A stretch of DNA of 64,000 nucleotides, from assembly GCA_963969495.1 (NCBI GenBank), contig OZ018337.1, positions 83,922,777-83,986,776 of the forward strand, in the 5' to 3' direction. Under the pieces are notes generated by a model that was given only the letters and a program-made list of their open reading frames with translations, did not search any database and was not told the origin of the DNA. Position numbers and translations under genes: made by a program. Source of the stretch: Ceratothoa steindachneri. Taxonomy: Eukaryota > Arthropoda > Malacostraca > Isopoda > Cymothoidae. Shown here in pieces: positions 1 through 12,100 of this stretch (position 1 is the first letter of the stretch; each line of letters starts with the position of its first letter).

Positions 1-230
1 TACACGGAGCTGAGGGGTTCTGCGATCAATTCTGCAGAGTGAAACGGGGCACGAATAGCGGATACGAACGGGAAAGTACAGATGGCAGTTAATGACAAGG
101 GCGGGCAATTGACGCATAATGGCGACGCGAGAAGGCGAAGAATATTGACGGGCGAGCAGGCGACGGATAGTGCCTCACAACTCTGGCGGTGGAGGATTTA
201 GAGAGGGGTCGAATACGGTGTTTTATAGGG

Positions 231-250
231 TGTTGATTTATAAATCAACA
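231..250. repeat. 20-bp perfect palindrome
   Basis: The ten bases TGTTGATTTA are followed at once by their exact reverse complement. It lies at the boundary between the GC-richer start of the window and AT-rich DNA. It could be a chance palindrome or the tip of a decayed transposon end. Confidence 0.8.
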
Positions 251-392
251 AATTGAGCTCGACTCTACCCAGACAAAACTGCTCATATTTCTCAAGTTTG
301 GAAAAAATACATTGGAAAATGCTTGGCATGTTATAAATATTCAGAAAATATGAGAATTAATCAACAACTCTTCCAAAATAAAACTAGGGGTG

Positions 393-454
393 CAGATACT
401 AAGTTTATGGCATCTAAGACTGGCAATGTCCAGATACTAAGTTCATGGCATCTA
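393..454 (+). repeat. Direct repeat, 38-bp spacing
   Basis: A ~24-base word beginning CAGATACTAAGTT occurs at 393 and again at 431 with one mismatch, so the period is 38 bp over about 1.6 copies. No function is implied. Confidence 0.75.
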
Positions 455-603
455 TACATTAAACAATAACGTTTTAAAATATAACAAAGTTTGCACTAGA
501 TATCTTTGATCAAATGGCAAAGCATTATATATTTAATTATAAAATTTAATATTTAATTATAATATAATATTAAAAATCTTCTAATTTTTATAATATTACT
601 AAT

Positions 604-1257
604 GGCGTGTTCCAGGGGTCTGTGTTGTGGCCAATGTTGTCCCATATTTAAGTAAACGATATGGATACTGACATTTTTGGTAGATTATCCAAATTTGAGG
701 ACGACATAAAACTTTGGGGTTAAATTTTGAATCAAAACGATACAAAATTAATTCATCGGGATCTAGATAATGGTATAATAAATGGAACATGTAATTCAAT
801 TTAAACAAGGGTAGAGTTTTGCACGTAGGTCTAAATAACCCAAGTTTTAAGTATGAAATGGGTGATAAAACTCTTATCTACGTCGACAAAGAAAAAGATA
901 ACTGGGTGCGGGTTTCAAAGGTTCTTAAGTTAAGCAAACAGTATGACAAAGTGTGTAAGCAGGCGAACCGAATGCGTAGATTCATTTCGAGAAGTTTTCA
1001 CTCCAAACAGCAACATATAATCATACCTCTATATAAAAGTTTAGTCAGGCCACTCCTAGAATACGCGATACAATTGTGTTTACTTTCTACGCATGTAAAC
1101 TTCAATAACATGCCAAGAATTTAATGACGGGCAACTAGACTAATTCTCTCGATTAGAAATAAGTCGTATATAGAATACAAATAATATAGCATTAGATTAA
1201 CTAATGAAAAAATCTTGAAAGCTTTTATGATACTTTTATTCATCTATGTTTTTGTGT
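604..1257 (+). pseudogene. LINE reverse transcriptase fragment, decayed
   Basis: This is the C-terminal half of a non-LTR retrotransposon RT, resembling CR1/jockey-type LINEs. From 604 the frame reads GVFQGSVL, then a stop at 649, then the catalytic block with FEDD (697-705) in place of F/YADD, then a stop at 721. After a frameshift near 800 the reading moves to a frame open from 819 to 1124, with the family signatures VLHVGLNNPSFKYEMG, the SKQYDKVCKQANR helix and IIPLYKSLVRPLLEYA. Stops at 1122-1127 are followed in the same frame by RATRLILSIRNKSYIEY, which matches the usual LINE continuation. The 5' part, with endonuclease and early RT, is absent. It is a dead 5'-truncated copy. Homology is by recall of family motifs; the exact clade is uncertain. 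Confidence 0.85.
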
Positions 1258-4179
1258 AGAGAGTAAGTGGTTTAAATGGAACTCTTCCTTGTCTTTTCCT
1301 GCACAATATCGGCTTCGTGGGCTTCTGCCCTCTCTTTCTCATTTTTCTCTCTTCGAATAAATATTCCTTTAATGTTTTCTTGAGATGAAAGAAAAAAGGT
1401 TAATTTTTCTACAGTTAAGACTTTCCAACCTATGTTATTACTATTTTCCTGTGTAAAATACTCCTGCAAATGTAAATTTACTTTACATCTATTTTCTAGA
1501 AATAGCTATTTAGAATTCATCAATTTCTATTTATAAAAGTGGAATGGAATATATTTTTTATACTAATTGTAGTGGAAATAACACACTTAGACATCTATTG
1601 AATGATTAGACAGTTTGCAATATAGACACTATTGCAACTACCCATGCAACTAATGGTACTTATGAGCAATGAGGATTTCAAAACAAATGGGAAAAGTAGT
1701 TTGGTGACTTGAACTATGCTCTTATGAAAAAAGTAGGAAGCAAAAGCAAAAGTATTTGCCTTCAAGGCTGTAAAACTTATTAACTAGCACTACATTTAAG
1801 CAATTGATATGCACGAGGTGGTTAGTGATAGAAAAGGTGTAAAACATGGCAAGGTTGGTGGAAGAGTTGATATAGTCACGGAGATGATGTTACGTGGTAG
1901 TGATTGCGTCATGGAATAGCGTTGGTATTGTATTATAGGGCAATCGTAAGTGTGAGAACGCATGGAAAATAAAGTAATAAGTGATAGTACCGATGATTAA
2001 GTGAATATCTAGAAAGGTAAATAGAGGAATTTCACTAGAATTCTTCTTCTATGTGTTCTAGGCAATAGTGCCTGGTAAAGTATCAGGGTATTCAATGATC
2101 AATAAAAGGTTTCTAGATGTAAAAGCGGAGATGATGTGCGAGAATCGTTCATTTCCAATGGACAGCTACCTTAGCAATGTAAGGATGTAATGTTTATGGT
2201 GAATTAATGGATATTAAAATGCTAAGGTTTTGCAGTTCACATAGTTTAAAGAATTGTGGATGAGTGGTAGTTTAGTTGGTAGTGAAAAGGTATTCATGCT
2301 GAAAGTAAGTAGTGTTATCTTAGGAAAAATTAACAGAGTGATTGGTTGGGTGGACATGGAGGAGAATGGCAAGAAGGAAAGTAGTCGATAAAGTGAAGAG
2401 AAATTTTTTAAAAATAAATGGGAGGGAAGTATAGGTGCTAAGGATAGATAGAGTGAGAAACGACTGTTAAGTGGAGGCTAAGATTTGAAGAATAGTATGG
2501 AAGAAGTTATAATTACGAGTGTTCTGGCTGAAATGTACAGTTGATAAGACTGATGGAATTGGAATTGTGAAGGGCATTAAAGATAGTAAGTATCAGGCAG
2601 CCAGATTGGAAGGAGGACAACGTAAAGTAAAGATGTATTATGTGATTGAGATTTTAAGAGAGAAAATGCTAGTAAGTATGATGGGATTTGATAGATAGGT
2701 GTGTGAATGAACGTGCTTTGAGCTTATTGACTAGGACTGTACCATGCCTTCAAGGCATGGTAAACCAGGTACCAGACTACCACCCCAAGGGTCATTGGAG
2801 AAAATGAATAAAACCTCTGGCTTTGATGGGGCATCAAGTGAGAAGTTGTTTCCTTAGATTTCTATTGCTTTCTCCGAACTTTGGAGGAATCAGTTGTGGA
2901 AGAATATGAAAGAGATAAAGCTAAATTAGATTTTGCTATAGCAGTATTATGAGCACTTATTGCTAAACAACACAATCCCCCTCACTCTAAAAAAAAAACT
3001 AGATCTTATCTCTATTCAAACCAGACAAACACGCAAAACAACACAAATAACTATTGTGCACATTATCCGAAGCAATAGGAAAATTAATACACAAAAAATA
3101 ACTCAAAACACAACCCTATCTCAAACAACACAGTTTTCGAACGCACTACTTGAAAACGATCTACCAAGCTTCCTTATAATACTCACGCAACATACACAAC
3201 AGAATCATGAATTAACTTCCATCACGCACAATCTTCGTAGCTATAGAGAAATAAAGCATTCGAAACAGTATCAATAGACACTCGCACACAGAAATCATGA
3301 ACTCCAGCAACGATTAAAATTGTAATAACAACTTGATGTTCGGCAGACAAGGCCAAGTGACACACAAAACACACAAATTTAATACACGAGAGAGGAAAAG
3401 AAAATTAGAACTGTACGACTAAAGTATAACTACAGTTTCCATTTATAAAAGGGATGTGTATAAGTAATTTATCATGTGGATAAGATTTCAAACATTGAAG
3501 TGTACAACTAGTGAGGAGAGATTATATCTACTTCTTATAAGTAAATAGATGAATTAATAATTCTAGATTATTTTTAGGGGAGCATTTATCACTTTACACT
3601 GTCAAGTAATTTTACGTTATTATAAAACTTGGACTTTTTTAATTATATCCGAGTATTGTTATTGAAATGGGTGGAAGCTATTATTTTAACATCAACGAAT
3701 AAAATCCTTTCTTGTCAGTGCAAAGAGTGTAAGTTCAGAAGATTGTGCACTATCAAAGTCTTTAGCACTTCACTTTTCTTATCCTCCTATGATTTTTGTA
3801 TTTACTCATTTTATTGTCCTCTACCATTCGTGTAGTTACCATGTGGTCCAAACTACAAGTAATAACAGACAATCAAATCGTATCGCTCAGAAATTTTTTG
3901 CTTGCTGTTTAGAAGAAATCACATTTCAAAACAAAGTCATTTAGATAGATGCGATTACCTTAATCACATGAGATTCAGAATGATATGGTCCTTATAACAG
4001 ATAAATTAGAAGAGATTAAAACAATTCCACAAATTATTAAGTATTTAATCAAAGGATTCAGCCCAAAATTAAATCTAACAAGAAGTCAACATTATATGCA
4101 TTACAATTTATATGACCAAATTTAAATAGTCAACTAATTACAATATAACCAGGATGAGAAACAAAATTCCAGCACAGAA
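1258..4179. other. No gene seen; purine-rich then AT-rich spacer
   Basis: About 2.9 kb with no supported gene. From roughly 1800 to 2720 the plus strand is rich in G and A and poor in C, with no long frame. An open frame at 2960-3277 would give a 105-residue peptide rich in T, Q, N and I with no recognisable motif; I treat it as chance. A small perfect hairpin lies at 2741-2761. Confidence 0.5.
2741..2761. repeat. Small perfect hairpin
   Basis: The ten bases ACCATGCCTT and their exact reverse complement are separated by a single C. It is followed by a GGTACC-containing stretch. No poly-T run follows, so nothing suggests a terminator. Confidence 0.7.
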
Positions 4180-4500
4180 TCACCCTAGTGTGGAAGGTAA
4201 TTGTAATGATTATCATCAACCTTAAAAGCAAATTTCCAACTTCCTGAAAAGAAAAGTATTTAACCAATGCGTAATAACAAATATGACCTATGGTGCCGAA
4301 TCTTGAAACCTGACCTAAAAACTTACTTTAAATATAAAAAGAACACAAAGATCCTAAGAACACCTTATGATGGATTAAACTTGCCATGTCTGGAAAGCAA
4401 CCCCTTGGATAAGTCGAGAAAACAAACTTCAGTTGGTGAGGAATCTGGAAGAAATCTTTAATGAAGATCGGCAGACCGTGTGGCAAGAATCGCATTAGAA
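4180..4500 (+). pseudogene. RTE-like LINE RT C-terminal scrap
   Basis: In one frame around 4235-4310 the translation reads FLKRKVFNQCVITNMTYGAE, then a stop where W is expected, then NLT. This matches the block (LKRKVFNQCVLPVMTYGAETWTLT in my recollection) found after the RT core in RTE-type LINEs. Downstream, KLTLNIKRTQRS keeps weak resemblance to the next block, with stops. Both flanks fade into non-coding DNA. It is a short, old, dead fragment. The motif match is good, but the fragment is short and the family assignment is from memory. Confidence 0.55.
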
Positions 4501-5439
4501 TATGGCATACGTTGTGGTATGTTCACCCAATTTTCTCAAGACCACAATGGACGCGTAAGGCAGTGAATTATTATATACTTTCAAATCTGTTGTGTTATTT
4601 CATCCTTAGAGCGATGTAACTTGAGATGTGCGTGCTCAACAGTCTTTGGAGGTCAAGACACTTTATTGGAGAAGTCGTTGAGAATTTTATCATCGGGTAC
4701 TAAATTCATACATGTGGCGAAATTGTAACATAATTGGTAGAGTAGAGCTAGAATTCCATGAGCTCAGATTGATATATTTCCTCAAAAAACAGTAGTTTTA
4801 AGAAAATGGAATATAAAATATTAGAATTGCATCAGATTCAACTAAAGAGCGCGAGATTTCTTTTCATTGTAATTAAGTGTTGTGGTTGAAGATTGTAGTT
4901 TGCTGAATACAATCATTCCATTCATGTGATCTTTTGAAGATACACTATCAGAGAACGTCCTAATAAATATATAAATTCTTTCATTTGTAATGAACAAGGG
5001 CCATTATAATTTTAGAGCAACTTTATCGACAACAACAGAGTATCTTCAAACCTAAATCAATAGACTACTCATTATCTATTATTCCACAGTCTTACTTTTG
5101 AATATTAAAACTTCCTGGAAACTGATGCATGGAACCTAATGACGTGATTGAAGGCAACTTCTTTTGGTCGGGATTCTGATTATTTTCTTTTCAATGGTTT
5201 CATAATTTTTATAAGGATTCCTGCGCGGACTACTAAATAAGCAAACTAGTCGCGCTGGTAACACTGACGCCCTACATCAAAGCAAAACACAGGAAAAGAA
5301 GAGAGAAAAGACTAAGGTATTTCATTCACATAGACATTGCATTTTTTTAATTCCTTCTTTCATCAGTCTTCGTCAACTATATGTATTTGCCTTCACTTGT
5401 ACTTGCATTGTTTACTAACACTTATAATAAAGGTTATTT
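4501..5439. other. No gene seen
   Basis: AT-rich spacer between the LINE scrap and the palindrome at 5440. No frame or repeat that I can support. Confidence 0.5.
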
Positions 5440-5631
5440 AGATACACCCACCACGGAAAAGTGAAAAATGATTCCCAGCGCTTTTGTCTTATTTTTAAAG
5501 ACCTTTTCAAGGAATAAAAAAATTAGAGGAAAAATTATTCAACTATACCTTTTCATTTCTTGAAAAGGTCTTTAAGACTAAAGACGAAAGCGTCTGGAAT
5601 CGTTTTTCACTTTTCTTATGTGGGTGTATCT
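5440..5631. repeat. Large imperfect palindrome (foldback, MITE-like)
   Basis: The left arm (5440-5512) starts AGATACACCCAC, and the right arm (about 5550-5631) ends in the reverse complement GTGGGTGTATCT. Through the arms, blocks such as AAAAGTGAAAAA, GATTCC and AAAGACCTTTTCAAG pair with their complements, with a few mismatches and small indels over ~75 bp. An AT-rich loop of ~37 bases separates the arms. No coding capacity is visible. The shape fits a foldback or miniature inverted-repeat transposon, or a long-hairpin RNA source if transcribed. No clear target duplication was seen next to the ends. Confidence 0.8.
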
Positions 5632-6599
5632 GCACTGTTCTTCTGAGTGCTTAATACCACTGCAATATGCATTTTAGCTATTTTCGTTTACAGTGGGAAC
5701 AATTATTATCAAGCTTACGTGGTATTGAACATAGGGCTTTCCCTTTCCAAGACTCCTGATGTGCCTCATCGCGGTCACACACGGTTTTTTGGGCTGCAGA
5801 TTTTGCAGGAATCTCTTGGTTTTCTTCTCCTCTCGTCTCTATAGATTCACAAGAGGATCGGCTTCACAAGTGCTCCTTACAGTAGCAGGTTAAGGGATTC
5901 CATCAGGGCATCGCAACAATGGAGAGAAGAAATGAAAACGGTATGTTCGTAACCACTCACAGGCTCGCCTTTCATTATGGTATATGGGGCATATTAAAAA
6001 GGTACAAGAAATTAACGGACAAAAAGAGGACAAATAGTAAATTCTAAAAATTGGAAATTATAAGGAGACCAGGCAATGGCTTCGCCGCTCCGCCCTACAG
6101 GGAAGCTTGCACTTCGCCACTAAGATTAAAATTTAAAATCTAAAAAAATGCAGCCATGGTTAAATTTTTATAAATTTTCTGAACTTCGCAAATTATAATA
6201 ATTTTAAAAATAAAATCTAAACTAAATTTCACCCATCTAAATTTGCTCTAATAATTTTTAGAACAAAATTTTAATTCTCTTTTGTTTTAAAATTTCACCG
6301 AAATTTTATACCTATTTATTTCTGAACTTCAACCTTGTACTTTTTTGATATTATAGAGAAATTATTATAGAGGACAAAATGAGTGGCTTTGCCAATTCTC
6401 CATACACGAGAAACTGCACTGCAAACCTAATCTTTTTCATCAAAACCGTTTGCTAGACCTAGAGAAGCCGCAGGCCACAAACGCGAGAGTTTGGCTGCGA
6501 AGCAAATGCTCCTCCTGTAAGGGAGAGTAGCGAAGCAAAACCTTTTTTTTCAAAATTAGGTCTGGTACTCTTCTCTCTTGAAGGTTAATGTTGGCCTTA
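5632..6599. other. No gene seen; short GC-rich motifs
   Basis: AT-rich DNA with two short GC-rich words of similar flavour, GGCTTCGCCGCTCCGCCC near 6079 and GAGTGGCTTTGCCAATTC near 6381, each followed by AT-rich DNA. They may be scraps of one dispersed repeat. The open frame at 5647-5844 has no recognisable domain and is treated as chance. Confidence 0.4.
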
Positions 6600-7131
6600 C
6601 AATTTGGGCGAAATTCTACTCTAGTCAATTAGTAGCTTTTATGCAAGGCAAGCCTTTGAATTGGCCCAACAGGCTCCGTTCGTTTAATCGAACGGAAGAA
6701 AATCTCGATCGATTAGCTTGGAGGAAAAGAAGTTTCCTCTTTCAGTGGATTTACGAGAATTCCCATATTTCACTTCAAACGTCATCTTTGAAGATTCACT
6801 ATCTTCATTGGAAGGTTAGTTCGGATCGTGCCCTAATTGCTTCATCTGTACGTTTCCCACTCGCTTCATTGCAAGACGGACCTTCCTCGAAGTCAGCAAC
6901 CCTTAACAATGAAACACCCCCTTCATTATTAGTATTTTCATGTCCCCCCTTTTGTTGTGAGCCTAGTAACGCTAATCAATTAATTTGAATTGATAATCCC
7001 TCCTCATAATAGTTATCAAGAGACTATTTAAACTTTTAATAATTCCCTTTTGCCTATTATTATTATTCTTATTTTAATCTTTGTAAATAAAATTATATTT
7101 TTGTTGTTTCATCTTTATCTAACCTAAAACA
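6600..7131 (+). mobile_element. Partial LTR of gypsy family C
   Basis: This 530-bp block is a diverged second copy of the 3' half of the LTR at 28527-29432. Matching stretches include GAAGAAAATCTCGATCGATTA, GGAGGAAAAGAAGTTTCCTCTT, GGTTAGTTCGGATCGTGCCC, GGACCTTCCTCGAAGTCA, TTATTAGTATTTTCA, TAGTAACGCTAATCAATTAA and TTTGTAAATAAAATTATATT. The last holds an AATAAA-type polyadenylation signal. Similarity stops at CTAACCTAAAACA, so the CA at 7130-7131 is the likely LTR 3' end. The 5' part of the LTR is missing and no pol sequence adjoins. The 136-codon open frame at 6578-6988 is a by-product of this LTR and encodes nothing recognisable. Confidence 0.75.
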
Positions 7132-8140
7132 ATACTCTCGGTCAATTCAAGTAAATCTCGCCAACTATTTATGAACTCTGTTTAATTATTAGGGATGTGA
7201 AACCCAACGCCTTAAGTTTGACCTCCTATTCGGTCGTTGATCACTGCGAACAGTCTTTAAACGGTTTGCGCTGAGGTAGGTGATTAAGTCAACCCCCATA
7301 TAATATAGGAATAGTGCATGATATTTACTGGTGTACCACGACTTTTGAACAAAATCAAAATAAAATCATAGAATGGAAAATAAAGGCTATCAACCTTTCT
7401 TTATTGGTTGATTTAAAAAAAGTATATATCTTTTGTCTTAAAGAAATTTCGCTTAGAGGAGCCAGATTAGCTACGTTAATTATCCCCAAACTGATAATAA
7501 TTTGCATAATCGTAAACATCATAGAGTATGCTGATTTCATGTAGACAATAATCACAAACCACACGTTTTCATCAAACTAAAAGTAATAGGGAGAGTATAT
7601 TCATACATATGATGTGGTGTTCCTCTGACACATTCAATATGCCAGATGAAAGAGAAAGATTAAATATTAATTATTTTTAAATCTAAAAAAACCTACCCAA
7701 ATAGACTGAAAATGTATGTTTTTCTAAGTGATCGTGTGGACTTTTAATTAATATGAAATAAATCAAGAGGAAAGAAGATGTTTTAGTTGCATTCAACTAA
7801 TATTCAGAGGGAGAAAATAAATTTATATCTCCCAATTTTGATTTAAAATTACTATGCTTCTAAAAGTAGAGAAAAAATTTATATTTAATATTTTGATATA
7901 AATAGTCCGAACCGCATTTATGTATACGAAGTTAAGTTCTGTATGCCGCACCATTATATGCACTCAACCTGTGTTCTGTTTATCAGGAAAAATTGCAGAG
8001 TAACGAATAAGATTAAGTATGGAAAAATACATATAATAATATGCATCTTACCAACTGTTTTTCATTGCCTCTAAATCTTATTTTTCTTAGTATCTTCTGA
8101 AATTGACATTTCAGGCTTTAGACATATCTATATATATATA
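7132..8140. other. No gene seen
   Basis: AT-rich spacer. The 170 bases just after the LTR are GC-richer and could be the start of an internal region, but no primer-binding site or gag is readable. Confidence 0.45.
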
Positions 8141-9083
8141 AAGGTTCTTTCAACAAGGACGCTCGAACTTTGTCAGGCGATAGTGGCCATGTTCTTAGAG
8201 CGACAACTGGCAACCTCACTGTGAATTGTTCAACAGTATTTGGCAAGGCATCATGGGAGGTTATATGGTTAAACAGCGTGGGCAAATCATCAAATGTTAC
8301 TATCAAAATCAGGGCTCCGTTCGACAAGCGTTGCGCGCATTACGTGATTTCTATCCTCGCCAGAGCGGCGAGGCCCATTTTCGGATGAATTGATCTGTGA
8401 ACAAGCAAAATTGTGGGATTTGGGATGAAAACAATCCACATGAGATACACCAGCACCAATTGCATCCCGACAAAGTCACTGATTGGTGGGGATTTTCGTC
8501 TAACGGAATCATCGGTCCGTATTATTTTGAGAATGAAGATGGGATTGCCATAACAATCAACGGCGAGACCAACAGATCGATGATAAGCAACTTCTTATGG
8601 CCTCAACTGTATTATATGCTTAATACTGATACTGACGAAATGTAGTTCGAAAAGGACGGTGCTATGTGCCACACTGAGCACCCCACGATAGACATTTTGC
8701 ACCAGCGATTCCAGGGCAGGGTCATCTCGCGCGGCGGTGACGTTCATTGGCCACTGAGATCATGCAATTTAACGCCATCAGATTACTTTCTTTGGGTCTT
8801 CCTTAAATCGCAGGTCAATGCAAAAAATTCGCAAACAGTTGATGTCTTCAAAGTCAACATAACGAACACCATCCACCAAATTCAGCCAGATTTATGCAAC
8901 AAAGTCATTGAAAATTGGGCCTCCCGAATACGTTCCACCAAGCGAAGCCGCAGCGGCCATTTAAATGATGTCATAGTCCACACTTAATGCCATAAATATC
9001 AATCCAAATTTCAAATAAATTGAGTGCAATTATCACACACAACTTGTCTTATTTACATTTAGACTTCGAGCGACCTTATTGAA

Positions 9084-9085
<2 letters not shown>
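8141..9085 (+). mobile_element. Tc1/mariner-type transposon, internally deleted
   Basis: The left end (8141-8168, AAGGTTCTTTCAACAAGGAC then GCTCGAA) and the right end (about 9063-9085) are inverted repeats sharing TCTTTCAA.AAGG.CGCTCGAA. Both ends abut TA-rich DNA, as expected for insertion into TA; on the right the TA has grown into a long microsatellite. The element is ~945 bp, shorter than the ~1.3 kb usual for the group, because part of the transposase gene is deleted. Confidence 0.85.
8253..8987 (+). pseudogene. Mariner-like transposase (DUF4817/DDE type), broken
   Basis: From the ATG at 8253 one frame reads GQIIKCYYQNQGSVRQ and ALRALRDFY, the N-terminal helix-turn-helix region. It then jumps directly to SGEAHF, so the DNA-binding and first catalytic regions are deleted and the first catalytic Asp (SDEAHF in relatives) is Gly. 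Stops follow at 8391 and 8643; the second replaces the Trp of the usual MWFQQDGA block. The second Asp survives in EKDGAM and the third in LTPSDYFLW. The C-terminus HLNDVIVHT ends at a normal stop. Apart from the two stops the frame is unbroken. The protein would have bound the terminal repeats and cut and joined DNA; this copy cannot. Confidence 0.9.

Positions 9086-9149
<64 letters not shown>
9085..9149. repeat. (TA)n microsatellite
   Basis: About 32 TA units directly abutting the right inverted repeat of the mariner element, probably seeded by its TA target duplication. Confidence 0.97.
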
Positions 9150-9153
<4 letters not shown>

Positions 9154-12100
9154 TCACATTAAACTGCTATAAAATCCCTTTGGATTACTCCCATTTAACT
9201 GTAAAGCCTCAAAATGCCCGTTTTTACTCCTCACCATGCTACAAAGACCCTCTACTCGAGGTCACCCTTCAAATGTCGCTTCTTGAATCACTAATTACAC
9301 AAATGGATTGAAATGATGAGATTAAATGTCATAACATCTTACATAATTAGATTACAATATTATAATTACTCTGAGTTATTATTTAGTTCTGCTTATTGCA
9401 TAAAAATTTACTTCTTACAATCTATACCCATTAAAGGAATTTAAATCAACATACTAAAAAATCTATGTAATGTTGATCCTCTAAAAACTTGTAAAATGTC
9501 TACATATATTTTGTATTTATATACCTGAATTCCTTTATATTTATTTATATTTTTTAGAAAATGACCAATAAGCTCAAAAGGTGCCTAGAGCAAATAATAA
9601 TAAATGATTCACAATGATCTTTATGATCTCTTTTCTTTAGTGTGATACTCACTTAGGGAAGTTAAAAAAGTTATCCAGAAACTGAACAATGCCTTTTCTG
9701 GTACCAAATATAACAATTACTTATACAACATGACCTCATTATAATATATGCATATATACATTCAGCGTCTCTCTTAACATTCAATTTGAACTATTTTAAA
9801 CCCTTATAGGATCAATAGTTTTATTATCATCAGTATATGGACAATCAAACCTGCTTAATGATGTGGAACTACCTCTGTCAAATCGCGTTTATTATTTTCT
9901 AGCCGCATTGAAAATGTGAAGAGAAAAATCAATTAACAATTTCGCGACTTCCAAACGATTTTCCAGACTGAATTAAAAAAAGAGGAGGAGCCGCTTATAG
10001 GAAATGGAAAGACTTCCAAATTATTATTTATTCATCATGAAATAAACATCAATATTTTTCAACCAATTTCGTGATCAGAGTTTTATATCTCTATCGAAGC
10101 TACTCTCTTATAATGTACTTTAGGATTATATATAATATATTACAATACCCATACTATAATTCTATACTTTTTAGTATCATTGATTCAATAAAGAGGAACT
10201 CGAGCTTTGGCTGAATCTAATGGCATTCATAAACCGAGTATATCGTGAGCCTAAATTCCTTAATTCTATTTCCACCGATTTTTGACTACATCGATAAAAG
10301 AACAACCAACCTTGGTGTTCAGCACTGAAAACCAGAGCCTACCCCAAGGTTAAACCAATAGAATACGGTTTATGAGGCAAAGGTGAAGGGTATTCACAAG
10401 GGCAACCAGGGCAATTAACTAGATATTATTCAGAGACATAACTGACAGAATTGTTTTTAAAACGGCTACGTAAAAAATAGAAGAAGATTAGAACAGTACA
10501 AAGGACTTTGGCTACAATGGTTGAGTAGTGTACGAAACCCTCGTGAAACCAGCCCCATTTGTTGGACCTCTCCACATTGATGTTTATGAAAGGGTGAAAA
10601 ACAGAAAGAAGTCGATCCTTGGAGTGGTATAATAATGGCTGATCCCATAGGATAGGTAACTTTCGGGAAAAGAAGAAAAAGAGATGAAGAATTTATCTCG
10701 GCCTACATTAGTAATGAATAAAGATGGAGTCAAGATTGTTCAGCTTCGTCCCAATAACATCACGAGTAAACATCGCAGTTATTCGCTCTTCTACTAGACA
10801 AAGATTTATTTATTACAGTTCAATAAATTAAAACAAACAAAACAAACAGCATACCTAACTCTTAAGCAACTATGTGGTTATTATTTTCTGATTCTAATCG
10901 TGAATATATCTGTAGTGGAGGATTTTTATTTTCAGAACCATAAAAAAAAATCGCCGAATAAATGTAAACAAAAATGCAAAAATAAAGAAAGACAAAATTC
11001 AGAATGAGACTTAAGTTTAGGAACATTTTCAAGGTCGTATGAAATTTCCCGACCAATACAAATACAAAAAGAGAAGATGCAATCCAACATTATTGAAGGA
11101 TTCAATGAAGAGGAATACAAAAAGAAATTTGATAGAGAGAATGAATATTACAGAAGCGAAAGAGAGTAGAGAGGGAAAAGAAATGCTTTTCATCCTTAAT
11201 TGTTGTGGGAGGCGGAGTTAAAATCCTTCAAAGCAGATCTTGACGAAGAGCAGAGTTAATTCGGGGTATTAAGTAGAATTCCTTTAGGGTGAACAACAAG
11301 AATTGTGGCGGGAGAACAAGAAGTTTTCTGGCAGATAAAGAAGAATAGTTATAGTTGCAGAACAAGAATAATTTAGAGGGATGAACAAAAGATTTGTGCA
11401 GTTGAACAATAATTGTCATGGCTAAGAAAGCAGAATAATAATGGTAGATGAACTGGTGTTATAGAACTTGGCTCAACCAACTTCCATCTCCACTGTCATA
11501 ACAATGACTAAAGAAAAGAGATGTGAGGAAGGCGCTGTCGGATTGTTCGGTTTGAAGAGATTCGTAATTTATGGCTGTAAATAGTAAAGAATTAAACTCA
11601 GGATTTTGAATAGACATTTGAGCATTTTCATTTCCAGACCCTCCAAAGAAGAAATTAATTATGGGAAAGAATCACACTTAACAGTATGGTTATCAGCGTT
11701 TAAATGTGGATTTTAGCTTAAATTGGTTCGTCCCAAATATTTCGATGAGGATATTTTATTTCAAAATTCGTTTATCCTTCACTTTTAATACGGCAGTTGA
11801 CCTGGTAGGGCTGGGAATGAAATGGAAAACTACCATTTATGGCAGGCTTGAATATTTTAAAAGGCAAGTAAATATTTGAACATGAGACAAGGAAACTGGT
11901 GGGCGGGTGCCTTTTCCCCTTCCCCCTCCATTTTCCTATTTTATGTGGTGATATTAAGGGTATAAAAATAATGAAAGTGGTAAGAGGAATTCACTATGAA
12001 TAACCCTGTAACGGCGCTGTGTGGAAGCACTTGGTTCTTAGAGGTTGCGAGACTTGTCTCTTTAGGATCAGGGAAAATCAAGTGAAGAAAGCACGCGTGC

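Larger units (their letters stand above)
1..603. other. No gene seen; GC-richer start then AT-rich
   Basis: The first ~230 bases are visibly richer in G and C than the rest of the window but have no convincing open frame. After a 20-bp palindrome the sequence turns AT-rich up to the LINE fragment at 604. I recognise nothing else here apart from a short direct repeat. Confidence 0.5.

Noticed and set aside
2960..3277. 105-codon frame rich in T, Q, N
   Set aside because: Low-complexity composition and no domain; expected by chance in C-rich, stop-poor AT DNA.
6578..6988. 136-codon ORF considered as a gene
   Set aside because: It falls in an LTR copy, and the equivalent stretch at ~28.9-29.3 kb is not open in the same frame.
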